Positions 41,547 to 52,676 of a stretch of 64,000 nucleotides of DNA are shown here, in pieces. The position numbers and the translations under genes are program-made. Positions within the stretch are counted from its first letter, which is position 1. Every line of letters begins with the position of its first letter. This DNA comes from Mycocentrospora acerina (Eukaryota; Ascomycota; Dothideomycetes; Pleosporales), in the NCBI GenBank assembly GCA_022701365.1, contig JAKUHH010000108.1, positions 805,821 through 869,820 on the forward strand, in the 5' to 3' direction. The notes beneath the pieces were generated by a model. The model had not been told where the DNA came from, ran no database searches, and was given only the letters and a program-made list of their open reading frames with translations.

Positions 41547-43588
41547 ATGCCCCACGCCACCCTGCCCTCGCCCGGCTTCCAGGCCCTCATCCTGTGCGGG
41601 CCTGGCGCCTCGTTCAGCACCTTCACCTCGACGCCAAAGGAAATGCCCAAGGCGCTGCTGCCCATTGCGAACAGGCCCATGGTCTGGTATCCCCTCGAAT
41701 GGTGCTATCGCATGGGAGTCACACGTGCGCATCCCTTTCATACACACACATTTACATGCATTCACACACATTCACACACATACACACACATTCACATGCA
41801 TTCACATACATTCACACACATACACACACATTCACATACATTCACATACATCCACATACATCCACATACATTCACACGCATACACACACATTCACATGCA
41901 TTCACATACACTCACGTACATCTACACATCCACACACATCCACACATCCACAAACAACTCCAAAAATATACCCACCACTGACTCCCTCCAGACATCACCG
42001 TCGTCACCCCGCCAGAGTCCCTCGAAGCCATCGAGGCCGCCATGTCCCAGAACCCATACCTCACCTCCCTCCCCGCGCCCCGCCCAGACATCCTCGCCCC
42101 CAAAGACCTCACCCACGAGACCGGAACCGGCGACCTCTTCCGACTGCCCGAGGTCCAGAATGCCATCAAGGGCGACTTCATCGTGCTCCCCTGCGACCTC
42201 GTCTGCGAATTGGAAGGCACTGCGCTGGCAGATGCATGGATGGTGGAGCAGGGTGGTTTCGCAGGGGCTAGCGGCGGCCTGGAGGAGAATGGCGGCAGGA
42301 TCCCCTATGGCGCGGGCGGCGAGAAGCTGGGGAGAAGAGGTGGGCTGGGGGTGTGGTACCAGACCAAGGGCGAAGGCAGCAAAAAGGGAGAAGAGACCGA
42401 CTTCATCGCAACTGCTCCCCTACCAACACCCACCGTTCCAGCGCCTGCCGACTCGTTACGGCGACACATCTCCAACCTCGTATACTCTGTTCCCACCGAC
42501 ACACTCAAGGACATCACAGAGGAGCACAAGACCCTCCCTCTCCGACACTCGCTCATCCGCAGGCATGCCCGCATAAGGATGCTCACCACACATCGTGACG
42601 CACACATTTACTTTTTCCCCTACTGGGTCGCCGAGATGATCAAGAAGAACGAGAAATTTGAAAACATTAGTGAGGAAGTGCTGGGATGGTGGGCCAAGGC
42701 AGGCTGGCAGGAAGGTCTAGGGGACAAGCTTGGCCTGCGACAGATATTCCAGGGCGAGGATGACACATCGGAATCTGGTTCTCAAGTCATCGAGGAGGAG
42801 ATTGATGTCTCAAAGTTCAGCACCACATTTTCCGGAGTCAGTCGCTCAAACCACACTCCAGCATCATCAGCACCAGTCCTCGCATCAAGAGTTCTCCGCT
42901 CGGACAGCATTCCCGATGCCGCTAAATCACTTGCAGAGGATTCCAAATTGATAGTGCCCCCGATTCTGGCTTACGTCCAACCCGCTGCTCCGACTGCCCC
43001 CCTCATCCGCCGTGTCGACACCGCCCATCTCCTTCTCACGATTTCTCTGCGCCTTGCCAAGATGCCCTCTCTCGAAGAATCAGGTTCATCGCCCTTTGCC
43101 CATACCCAAAAGATCGCCCACAAGCAATCCATCCCAAGAAAATGCCGTGTTGAAGCCGAAAACTGCCTGCTAGCGGACAATGTCATTGTCGAGGAGAAGA
43201 CAAACATCAAAGAGAGTGTCATTGGGCTGAACTGCAAGATTGGCGAGGGCGCGCGACTACTGAGGTGTTTGCTCATGGACGGCGTCGAGGTTGGCGCGAA
43301 TGTGCAACTCACAGACTGCATTCTAGGGCGCAGATGTAGAATTGAAGGCGGAAGTGCGAAAGAAGGAGACAAGACGGTACTGAAGGACTGTGAGGTGCAG
43401 CACGGACAGGTCGTTGAGTGGGGGAGTAAGTCCAATTCCTTTGATTGCTTGCACAAAAGGAAGAAACTGACAAAGATACAGCCGAGGCGAAGAACGAAAA
43501 GTTTATGCGATTTTCAGTTGGCGACCCAGAGGACGGCGGATTTGCAGATGAAGACATGGGTGAGGGTGAAGTCAACGATGGGTTCTGA
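41547..43588 (+). CDS. Translation initiation factor eIF2B gamma subunit (Gcd1 type)
   Basis: Three exons, 41547-41724, 41992-43425 and 43482-43588, encode 572 residues. The N-terminal nucleotidyltransferase-like domain shows GFQALILCGPGASFSTFTS, PKALLPIANRPMVWYPLEW and GDFIVLPCDLVCELEG; the C terminus forms a left-handed beta-helix of hexapeptides (VIVEEKTNIKESVIGLNCKI, then VEVGANVQLTDCILG). eIF2B-gamma, with epsilon, forms the catalytic arm of the guanine-nucleotide exchange factor that recharges eIF2 and is the target of eIF2-alpha phosphorylation stress signalling, in the cytoplasm. The first intron is 267 nt, several times the local norm, and is filled with CA-rich repeats; the second is 56 nt. 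Exon 3 supplies an acidic tail (ending DEDMGEGEVNDGF). Both junctions restore frame (H and T codons). Confidence 0.92.
41735..41950. repeat. CA-rich intronic repeat array
   Basis: About twenty head-to-tail 6-12 base units such as TTCACACACA, TTCACATGCA, TTCACATACA and TCCACATACA fill intron 1 of the eIF2B-gamma gene. The transcribed RNA would contain many UUCACAYRCA units. The left end degenerates into cacatttacatgca. Confidence 0.9.
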
Positions 43589-44913
43589 GTGTAAAGATGA
43601 AAAAATGGCGTCTGTGGTTTGGCATGGGACGATGAATTGGATGGAACATATGATACCCGTCACGTCGAAAAATAGATCAATTGCGCAATATGCATACTTT
43701 TTATTCACAGACATGGGCATACAACCATCTTGTTGTTACAAGCACTCCCATCACAAAGCATTGAGAAGATTTTGCCACTACAAAGAGAGCCTGCGTGTAT
43801 GCAAGGAAGTTGGCTACCAATCCTCCCCAAAAAACCCTCCATCTTGTTTGTAGCGAAGATGGCGACACTCAAAAGGGCATCGAGGAGGCACACGGTAATT
43901 GAAAATCCCATGACCTTTTCCTTCTCTTCGTCTTCTACTTCTTTCTTGTGTCGACTATAGTATGGCCATTTAACTTGTTCACCAAATTTCCATTCATCCC
44001 ATACAGATATGAGTAAGTAGAGTGGAGTAGTTTTCACATTTCTTCCCAGGGCTACTACTCGCAAAGGAACGAAGCTCAATGGGGGGACATGGGAACATTG
44101 GAAAGCACTTGTCTGCTCTGGTTGGGCAGTAATCCTACGCCTGGTCTGGTGTGGGGAGTTAGGCAGCTGATGCGAGGGAGAGAAGTGTCTTTTGATAATC
44201 TGTAGCTCCCTATTCCGTGGTTCTCTACCCCTAGTACAAACAACGCTTGATCTTGATCATTTACCGCGGGCGAAGACACACATCACGAGTGCTTGCTCGG
44301 CTCCCTCACCTCAGGCTCTCTGGAAGCTTTTTTTTTTTTTTTTAAAAAAAAAGTCAACGATTGCTTATATTTTGAAATAGGAGGAATGGTTTAATTAGTT
44401 CGATTTAATACGTTGAAGATATTTTGTGCTCATTATAAGTACGTTGCTAAATTTTGGGACTGGATTGCTTTCACTTTACTATTCGACAACGCTTTCTCGA
44501 CAAGGGTTGGTCTCGGCACCAGTCTTATTACTTTAAGATTTTTCTCACATACTACGATTCTGTCTCGCAAGTAGTTGTCAAGTACATCCAGGTATTAACA
44601 TTCCCCATCTACTTCGAGCTCGGCTTTACTTGGAGTACAATTTGTCACGGACAACTGACAAGCTACGATACGCATCGCGTTCTTACCCAGCGATTGGGCT
44701 GAGAGAAGCTTCAACCAGCTCTCACGCTTTCGGCCGTTGGGGAAATTATACAGTTCTGCACTTGCTACGCTCAGACAACTAAACCACTAGTTGAGAAGCA
44801 ATTAAAGCCAAACGCACCATTAGAAAAGCGCTGTGAAAGAGAATACCTTCCAGGCACCACCGTCTCTTGAATCAAAATAAAAACTTCTCAGCACATGATT
44901 CTCCACACGCATA

Positions 44914-44963
<50 letters not shown>

Positions 44964-45770
44964 CCCCCCCCCCCCNNNNNNNNNNNNNNNNNNNNNNNNN
45001 NNNNNNNNNNNNNNNNNNNNNNNNNNNNNNNNNNNNNNNNNNNNNNNNNNNNNNNNNNNNNNNNNNNNNNNNNNNNNNNNNNNNNNNNNNNNNNNNNNNN
45101 NNNNNNNNNNNNNNNNNNNNNNNNNNNCCCCCCCCCCCCCCCCCTCGCAACCAAACCAACTAACTTTGATGGAATCGTGGAACATGCACCAGCATCAGCA
45201 CCCGCACCGACACCTTACACTCAGCTTAGCTTCCCGGCGACAGAACACACGCTTGGAGCACCGTCGCGAGCGCATGCGCAATCTAGCGTCACTGACACGG
45301 CGGCTCTGTTCTGCATCCTCGCCCCCTGTGTCTAGAACCTCGGTGCATATTCCTCTTCCGCGCACTATATCGATGACATCGCTTGATGAACTCTTCAAAA
45401 AAATCGAGTGCCTCTTCTTCGGTGCCTTGCAGTCTCGCTGATCATTTTTTTTTTCGGATTGCGTCCTTGAAGACCTCTGCTGTAGACACGCGCTCTTGAC
45501 GATGGAAACAATCTACTAAAGATTATCTGGACAGAATTTGGATTTTTTTAAAAAAAGATTAAGAGTGTAATCTTCTCGTACATTATATTTATATATATTT
45601 TCCAAGTCATTTTGTGCAGGAACATTGTAGAGTTGGATGTTGGTCGTCAAGTACCAAGTCGTGCTACAAAAAAAAAGGAGAAACAAAAGTTCGTAGTATC
45701 TCGTCATACGTTACAACGTGCCTGGAAGATGTCTGATACATGTCTTACCTACACCCGCATCCCACATCGT
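43589..45770. other. Intergenic region including an assembly gap
   Basis: 2.2 kb between the eIF2B-gamma stop (plus) and the F-box stop (minus). It contains a T17/A9 double homopolymer (about 44328-44353), a C-tract with 152 N, and scattered frames without domain features. A minus-strand stretch at 45290-45530 stays open on both sides of a TGA next to an A10 run, but is too short to call. No gene is supported. Confidence 0.45.
44917..45144. other. Assembly gap flanked by C homopolymers
   Basis: About 45 C, an AA interruption, 13 more C, then 152 N (44976-45127) and about 17 C. It mirrors the first gap (G on both sides there, C on both sides here). Poly-Pro and poly-Gly reading frames across it are artefacts. 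Confidence 0.9.
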
Positions 45771-47225
45771 TCACTCTTCATAATCTTCATCGTCTTCGTT
45801 ATCCTCACTGCCCGAGTTTTCTTCATCCAACATCTCCTCGTCCTCATCCTCACTCTCTCCGTTACTCTCTTCGTCAGTGGGTACAGGTGTTGGCCACTTC
45901 ACAACCACCTGCTCTACCAGCTCCTCCATGAACGACCCCATCTTCTTTCCAGAATACTCGCGTACTTTGTCAGGCTTGTTATCAGTGCCCTCAGTGGCAA
46001 AGTTCACATGCATATGATTTTGACTGAGCATGCCCACTTTCAGATGAGTGAGCTCCATTTTGGGAATCTTGGCTAGTCTTCTAATAAAGTCTGACCAGAG
46101 ATTCTTTCGGTCATTGCTATATGACGTATTTAGTTTACAGAGCGCTACTCTCCATAAGCTCATGTCTTGCAAAGTCGGCGCAAATTTGGCGATTGTCGCA
46201 AGTAGGATATCAGGGCCAACATCCATCTGCCCAAATTCGAGTTGTTTGAGAAATGGCAGAGCAATTGGGGCAGGATGGAGGGCAGTGCCTGAAGTCGAGC
46301 CTACAGCGGGTACGGGCTCACTTAGCCACTGTAGAAAGCCGTCTGTCTCGTGTAGCTGATTCTTTTGAAAGTTGAGACGAAGATGCGTGAGATTGGGTGT
46401 GTGGCTCAAAAATCGGCGGAGTGAACGACCAGGAAGATTATCAACTGGTGTCCCATTGTTGCAAGTGTGCAAAAATTGAAATTTTAGATCCAGGGTAAGT
46501 AGCAGTGCTTCGACATTCTTCAACACCGGAGTAACAGACGCAAGCATGAAGCTTGGGATGTGAAAAGAGCTCTGAGGAATACCGTTGCGGCGTAACAGAA
46601 CCTCGAACTGTGTGGCCATCCGGTTGGCCTTTCCAAGAGCATATACTAGCGTTGAAAAGAGATGTGACACGGAACGAGACTCGCCGCTAGGTGTGTAAAT
46701 TCCACGATAAGCAAGTGAGAGCTCGATTCCAGTTTCCCGATAGACGGTAGGTGCACCCCAAGAGCTCCAACTTGCTTTGGCTCCATCACGGGTCCTGGAG
46801 TCGGAATTGAAATCGCGAATGCCGACAGTGTGGAGGTTCTCCAGATTCTGAAACGCTTCGGTGAGCATCTCACGATCGACTCCGTTATCCATAAGTGCCT
46901 TTTGATCCGCGCAGCCTTCAATGTAGGCGGTCGCAGCATCTTCGTCTCTGAATCGTAAAGGAATATCGTCGTACATGTTTGTGGCAAGAATGACGTGTGT
47001 CAGTTTCTGAGAGAAGCCTGCGTGCTTTGAAATGTCGACGAGTGCCTGTAGACTTGGCTGAGTGAGCATAAACTGCTTTTTGGTAAAGAACTCTTTTGAG
47101 AACCATTCATAAAGTGACTTCTCAACATGCTGGCAAGTGAGGCGAAAGGAGCCGAGATCTTGTGTTGAAAGCAACGAAGATATAGAAACGAGCAGCTCAA
47201 GCGGAATTGTGAGTGGCGACGCCAT
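45771..47225 (-). CDS. F-box protein with acidic C-terminal tail
   Basis: A single-exon frame of 484 residues. The N terminus is a recognisable F-box (residues about 5-40: LTIPLELLVSISSLLSTQDL, then FRLTCQHVEKSLYEWF), the Skp1-binding part of SCF ubiquitin ligases. The rest has LRR-like spacing (NLENLHTVGIRDFNS; LTHLRLNFQKNQL; PFLKQLEFGQMDV; LQDMSLWRVALCKL), consistent with a substrate-recognition surface. The last ~40 residues are almost entirely acidic (DEESNGESEDEDEEML). No substrate can be named. Its start codon is 257 bp from the divergent PARP gene. Confidence 0.85.
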   Translation of the reverse strand: MASPLTIPLELLVSISSLLSTQDLGSFRLTCQHVEKSLYEWFSKEFFTKKQFMLTQPSLQALVDISKHAGFSQKLTHVILATNMYDDIPLRFRDEDAATAYIEGCADQKALMDNGVDREMLTEAFQNLENLHTVGIRDFNSDSRTRDGAKASWSSWGAPTVYRETGIELSLAYRGIYTPSGESRSVSHLFSTLVYALGKANRMATQFEVLLRRNGIPQSSFHIPSFMLASVTPVLKNVEALLLTLDLKFQFLHTCNNGTPVDNLPGRSLRRFLSHTPNLTHLRLNFQKNQLHETDGFLQWLSEPVPAVGSTSGTALHPAPIALPFLKQLEFGQMDVGPDILLATIAKFAPTLQDMSLWRVALCKLNTSYSNDRKNLWSDFIRRLAKIPKMELTHLKVGMLSQNHMHVNFATEGTDNKPDKVREYSGKKMGSFMEELVEQVVVKWPTPVPTDEESNGESEDEDEEMLDEENSGSEDNEDDEDYEE

Positions 47226-47482
47226 TGAGATGATTTTAACACGACGAATACTGAGAGAGATGAGCGAGTGATGGCCATCTTATCCATCCTGGTCAGGTGA
47301 AGTCGCGTATGTGGAACAGACGCGCTAGTAGATTTAGGGGTTGTTGCCTGGCATTCTGCCTGGAGCACAGACAACTCACCTCATGCAGGGTCTCAGCTCA
47401 CCCAGCTTCAAAAGGACGTGCCGCTCCCATCAATTGCGCAGCATCCCTTTGTATTTTCGTCTCAAGTCCCTCGTCAATAGCA
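47226..47482. promoter_or_regulatory. Shared promoter of the F-box and PARP genes
   Basis: 257 bases separate the two divergent start codons, so both core promoters must overlap or abut. No TATA box is evident. Confidence 0.5.
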
Positions 47483-49689
47483 ATGGCCCGTAAAGCTGCA
47501 CAAAAAGTCACCAAGGCTGACCCACTTGAAGGATGCGCCGTAGCCACCTCCGGCCGCTTCCCCGGAACCACTCAGGGCGCGTTGCAATCAAGAGTTGCGT
47601 CACTCGGCGCAACAATCGCATCCACAGTCAATGCAGACACGAACTACCTGATCGCGACGGAGAAAGATTTCGAGAGTAACTCTACCAAAGTCAAAGCCGC
47701 CACAGTTCACGGCGTACCCGTCGTCACGCTTGAATGGCTTGAGGAATGCGAGTCTTCAAGTGAGTTGTCTTTGACATTCCAATTCTTCCAAAACATGCCA
47801 GAAAACTCCAGCTCTACCTACTTGGGCTAATACGCGAAAAAGACACAAAGGTAGACGAGACGCAGTATCTACTTAGCACTGGTGCTGCTGCTGTTGCTAC
47901 AACAACTGCTGCTGTTGCTGCTGCTCCCACTCAAAAGCCGAACGGCTCTAAGAAGCGTGCGGCAACGCCTGACCCTTCACCTGTTCAGCAGCAAACTCAA
48001 CCAAAGAAAGCCAAGACAAGCAAACCAGCTAAAGTTGGCAGTGGCCAGAATGCTAAGTCGAAAAAGATTCTGGTGGATGTTGACGAATACTGTCCACTTA
48101 GCGACTTCCACGTCTATATTGATGATGATAACATTATCTGGGACGCGTCTTTGAACCAAACAAACTCATCTGCCAACAATAACAAATTTTATAAGGTTCA
48201 GGTGAGAGACTTTCCACCCATTGATGATAGTCAATTGCTGACTTTGCCGAGCTTCTCTCCGACCGCGCGGGTCAGAAATTCATGACATGGACTCGATGGG
48301 GTAGGGTTGGTGAGCGAGGTCAGAGTGCTTTGCTCGGAAGTGGCTCTCATTCGGATGCTCTCAAGAACTTCGAGAAGAAGTTTAAGGACAAGTCTGGTCT
48401 TAAATTCGAAGATCGAGCCCAAGACCCGAAATCTGGCAAATACGCCTATGTCGAGAAATCATACAATCCCGACAGCGACGACGATTCTGATGCTGAAGTT
48501 GGCACAGCCGGTGACGCAGAAGATGGTGAGAAGCGCGAGCCTGCCCAGTGCACCTTGGACCGCCCAACACAGGAACTAATGCAACTCATCTTCAACCAGA
48601 AACTCATGGATGCAACTATGAGTGCTCTCAAGTATGACGCAAACAAGCTCCCCTTAGGAAAGCTCAGCAAAGGCTCTATTTCTCGTGGTTTCCAGGCTCT
48701 CAAGGATCTTGCAGCAATCATGGATGAGACAGATCTGGATTCTCAAGACGAGAAGCGTCGCCTCTCTGACTTGTACCACTCTGTCATTCCGCATGCGTTC
48801 GGCCGTGATCGTCCGCCTGTTATTCAAGACAACGATCACCTTAAGATGGAGATTACACTCCTTGAAAGCTTATCGGACATGAAGGAGGCCGCAGCTATGC
48901 TCAAGAGCTCGCTCAAGGATGATGGCGGAATTCATCGACTCGACCGTCAATTTCAAGGACTTGGTATGGAAGAAATGGAGCCTCTCAATCCAAGTGGACA
49001 AGAGTTCTCCGAACTTTCCGCGTACCTTAACGACTCAAAAGGTGACACCCACCACGTCAACTATTCTGTCCAAGATATCTTCCGCATTCAGCGCAAGGGC
49101 GAATTTGAGCGATTTGAAAAGAGCCCATATGCAAAGATTGCGAGCAACCGTCGTCTGCTCTGGCACGGCTCTCGTGTCACAAATTTTGCTGGTATTCTAA
49201 GCCAAGGTCTCCGCATCGCACCGCCCGAAGCCCCAGTTTCAGGATACATGTTCGGCAAGGGTATTTATCTCGCAGACATGTCGTCTAAATCTGCCAACTA
49301 CTGCTGCTCGGGAAGCTCTGGCGGAACTGCCCTGTTACTTCTTTGTGAGGCCGAGTTGGGAGATCCCATGTACGAACTTACGGACTCTTCATATAATGCT
49401 GGCGACGAGGCAAAGGCCATTGGAGCCTACAGTACATGGGGTAAGGGCCAGACTGGGCCTAGCAAGTGGAAGGATGCGAGCTGCGTCAACCCAGCACTTG
49501 CTGGCTGTGCGATGGTGAGTCCTGAAGTAATTGTTTGAAACAGCGTAACCCAACTAACCAATCCAGCCCGATGTGACAGTCAAACCTGGACCGACCAACG
49601 TTTCAGGCGCATACCTTCAATACAACGAGTTCATCACCTATGATGTAGCTCAAGTGAGACTACGCTATCTTCTACGTGTGCGCATGTAA
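47483..49689 (+). CDS. Poly(ADP-ribose) polymerase, BRCT-WGR-regulatory-catalytic type
   Basis: Four exons, 47483-47759, 47843-48201, 48252-49514 and 49567-49689, with introns of 83, 50 and 52 nt, encode 673 residues. Order of domains: BRCT (about 13-93, with DPLEGCAVATSGRFPGTT and VPVVTLEWLEEC), a Lys/Ala/Pro linker, WGR (Trp228-Gly229-Arg230 in MTWTRWGRVGERG), helical regulatory domain (about 300-420) and ADP-ribosyltransferase domain. The catalytic triad is complete: His517 in LLWHGSRVTNF, Tyr551 in MFGKGIYLADMSSKSANYC and Glu654 in YLQYNEFITYD, the last supplied by exon 4. It lacks the zinc fingers of vertebrate PARP1, as known for filamentous ascomycetes (e.g. PrpA of Aspergillus). It is expected to act in the nucleus, using NAD+ at DNA breaks. 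The protein ends LRYLLRVRM, a normal PARP terminus. Confidence 0.94.
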
Positions 49690-50054
49690 ATGGAAGCTAT
49701 CGTGCTTCGCATGACCCACATGCATAGGTTCGGATACGATTTCGGCGTTCACAGGTGTTCGTACTATTCATTACAAAAATCATCTCACCGTGGTGCAAGA
49801 ATTATTCGTACAGCGGTATTCTATCTATGGAGTTTGTATGGGATGGTAATTTGATGGGGTAAAAGCGTGACGGAATTCAGTCTTGACGATACCAGTCGTT
49901 GTGGGGATTCACTGAAATACCTGAATCAATGCCTCCACTTTCTAGCTGTCTCTATGTCTTGCTTTCTCGGTAAGTTGAAAGAATGCACGTCAAGGAGTTG
50001 AATCAAGCTCTATATAAGAAATTCTTTGCCAAGTCATGAGAGAGGGTAAAGACA
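49690..50054. other. 3' flank of the PARP gene
   Basis: No gene is seen. The DNA becomes visibly richer in A and T from here on, compared with the preceding 50 kb. Confidence 0.4.
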
Positions 50055-50946
50055 CTATCTGAAATTCAAACACTTTATGATCTTATCAATTTCAATGCGA
50101 GTGTCAACGTAAATTGTATGTCTGCTTGTATCGATATGTTCGATTCGCTCAGTAATCTTAGAATACTATGATCTCACTAGGATTGCTTAGACAGCGGTTC
50201 ACATGCGATAATCAAACATACATGTCTTCTCAGTGGCACAATCTCCAGGCCAGAGGTGACATCAACATGCTTAGCATGATATCTAATACCTAAATCTTCG
50301 GTCAATTTTAAATAATTCGCACATGGTGTCCTAGACATTCCATTACTAGTAGAAGCCTCATTCAGTAGGAAAGTACACATTTTCAAAAGTTTTCCAGGTT
50401 CCGAGAAATTTTCTTCTTAGAATCTGTGCACACAAAAAACACACGCAACAGTATATACCACCAACGAGAGAAGCTAGAGAGTGGCATAAAGCGAATTTCA
50501 TCAACATCCGCATTCGTAGTGCTACAGAACGAAGAGCGACAGTAATTAGGTGTCTTCAATAGGTAGGCATATCTTCCAGAGAAGGAGCATCATGACTTAC
50601 TGGTATACAAAGAAGTAGCTCACAAGTTTAACTTCGAAATTGTCACAGATCAATCTAGTCGAAAAGGCCTGTAGCGACATGAGATCTTCACTGTCGGATG
50701 AGCCGAATCCATAGCATTCCTCAAATGGGTGGTGTTGGCTGGGTTCAGTTGCTCAAAATCCCCCAGCTCGATCTTGAGACATGTGTGATACGACTGAAAA
50801 ATGAATTGGAACTTGGTAACGTCAGTGGTATTACTAGCAGTGATTTCAAGGATGGTAGACTAAAATGGGACCACGGAATGTCGCATTTCCTCCAAACCGA
50901 AGGAGTCATTATGGAGAGTGAGGTCATTTCTCGCAGAATCCTTTCA
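50055..50946 (-). pseudogene. Coding-like relic, broken by in-frame stops
   Basis: On the minus strand several stretches read like protein but do not form one open frame. Upstream, one frame (50943-50653) reads DLTLHNDSFGLEEMRHSVVPF, a TAG at 50862-50860, then 69 codons beginning STILEITASNTTDVTKFQF and including FQSYHTCLKIELGDFEQ. That frame begins and ends at TGA codons (50946-50944 and 50652-50650). Downstream, 50416-50222 reads NFSEPGKLLKMCTFLLNE through LTEDLGIRYHAKHVDVTSG; a 56-nt intron with GTATGT..CATAG (50166-50221) joins it to 50165-50055, ending IDKIIKCLNFR. TGA and TAG can each arise from CGA or CAG by one C-to-T change. I recognise no family. It may be a real gene with undetected introns or a relic eroded by RIP. 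Confidence 0.4.
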
Positions 50947-51788
50947 ATACGAATGAAATCCAATCACACATATACAGAAAAAATGCAAAAAAGCACATGT
51001 TGACAAACGGCCTACTGCATCAGCTTATCTTCTTTTATTATAATTCGTTATTGAGGTGTCGCTGTGATGAGTTCTAATATCATTCTTAATTAATGTGATA
51101 TTCACTGTCGCCTAGAAGTACTTTAGTATACCAGCCTCACAGCTAGAGATTAATTGGTTTCTGGTTGTGACATTCGGTATTTATAAAGACCCTGATATTA
51201 TCCTATAGGGCATGGTAGATGTAAAATTCGTCAACATGATCTTTTTTTCTGTATAATTTTGGAATTCCCGACTCCTCTAAGTTTGGCTATGGAAATCCAA
51301 GTTGGTTAAATTCTTAATGCTTACATCTCCCATATCTGCTTTTTTGTGCATGATTGGGACATTTGAGTACGGAAAAGTTGGCTCAAACATGCCCATCTTC
51401 TGACTAGATTAGGGATGTTTTGCAGCTATTTGACGGCAACTGACTGCGATGCCGGGTCTATCATCGGTGTGTTTATCACCAACAACCTGGGGTGATTCTG
51501 TGTAGGGTTGAATAGTGACTTACTAATAAGTTTATCACTTGAATAGAGGAATTTCGCAACATTGTTAACGAAGTACTTAGACAACTTAATTATGACCCTG
51601 ACTGATAAAAAACTACTTTTTGCATTTGAAATGTCAGGACCGGTCTACTGAACTGAAAACAATTTCATTTCAAAATGTAAACAACTATTTCTCTCCAAGT
51701 AGCATCTAATTCTGCACACCTCGCTGGATTGATTCCAAGTTTAGGCATCGGCATGGTATCTAAGTAAAATTATCAGTAACGATATATA
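50947..51788. other. AT-rich intergenic region
   Basis: No coding sequence, RNA gene or clear repeat. The DNA is AT-rich with many TAAT and TATA words. Confidence 0.4.
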
Positions 51789-52676
51789 TCAAAATTTCGA
51801 GTATTCATACGCATAGACCTCCTTGTAAGAGGGTGGCAGCTCCTCTGCTTCCATTTTCCTACCACTGTCTTCTACCTTGCTTCGCCTTCTCTCACCAACG
51901 ATGATTGTGATGATCCAAATAAGCCACATAACCCCTGCAATGATACCATAGGCGATGATATGGCCCTGGCTAGGTGCGAAGTTGAGGAAAGAAGGTGCCT
52001 CTTTTGCGAGTAGCATACCAAGCCCTCCGTTGATCATGCCTAGTGTGATTGCGATTCGACCAAGCCAGATGTGCCCATAAGACCAGACAGTTCGTCGACT
52101 ATACTTTTTTAATTGGTGATGATGGACGAATCCTAGTATTGGTTGAAAGAAGATTAAGACGAAAATCACTATTCCGATGATCGGGTGGTATCTGTCAATT
52201 AGGTTTACGGGAAATTCGTTGACCATATAGATGCCGATACCGAAAGCTGCTATGTATACAAGGTATGCGAAGAGTTGGAACAAGCCATGGATGAGCCACG
52301 CGCCACGGAAAGAGCCCAATCGTATTATGATAGCTCCAAGTGGGAACTGTATTTCACAAGCAAAGTTAACACCTGTCTAACACTACTTTACTGATAGATG
52401 TACTCACTAGAACGACAAAAGCGAGTGCGGCTAGCACACCGTGTGCAACAACGATTGTTTTTTGGCTACCACTGTTTTGCCCGCTACCAAAGGAACCGAA
52501 GTCATCGTCACCACTTGTTCCACCAAAATCAGAATTACCACCTGGACCATATCGGCCACCAGGTCCGTACTGGGCCGAGACTGCCGGAACTGCCACCACG
52601 TTATACTATGGACGATACCAGCAGCATGGACTCACTCACCGATTAGAAGAACGATTGCTTCTCTGCTATTCATCAT
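51789..52676 (-). CDS. Cytochrome b561-domain membrane protein
   Basis: Three exons, 52640-52676, 52408-52589 and 51789-52346, with introns of 50 and 61 nt, encode 258 residues. A signal peptide (MMNSREAIVLLIVPAVSA) is split by the first intron. The short extracellular part is Gly/Asp/Ser-rich (QYGPGGRYGPGGNSDFGG). Five membrane helices then match the b561 ferric-reductase fold, with histidines in the usual heme-binding places: VAHGVLAAL, WLIHGLFQLF, YHPIIGIVIF (near GFVHHHQLKK) and YGHIWLGRIA. The family passes electrons across membranes, often for iron or copper reduction or to support secreted oxidases. Most fungal relatives carry an N-terminal DOMON domain; this one does not. The C-terminal tail ends YAYEYSKF. 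The ATG is double (MM); either may be used. Confidence 0.82.

Noticed and set aside
45290..45530. Minus-strand frame open on both sides of a TGA next to an A10 run (reads EEALDFFEEFIKR)
   Set aside because: Only about 60-80 codons, other frames are equally open, no splice signals or family recognised. Could be a relic, but support is too weak.
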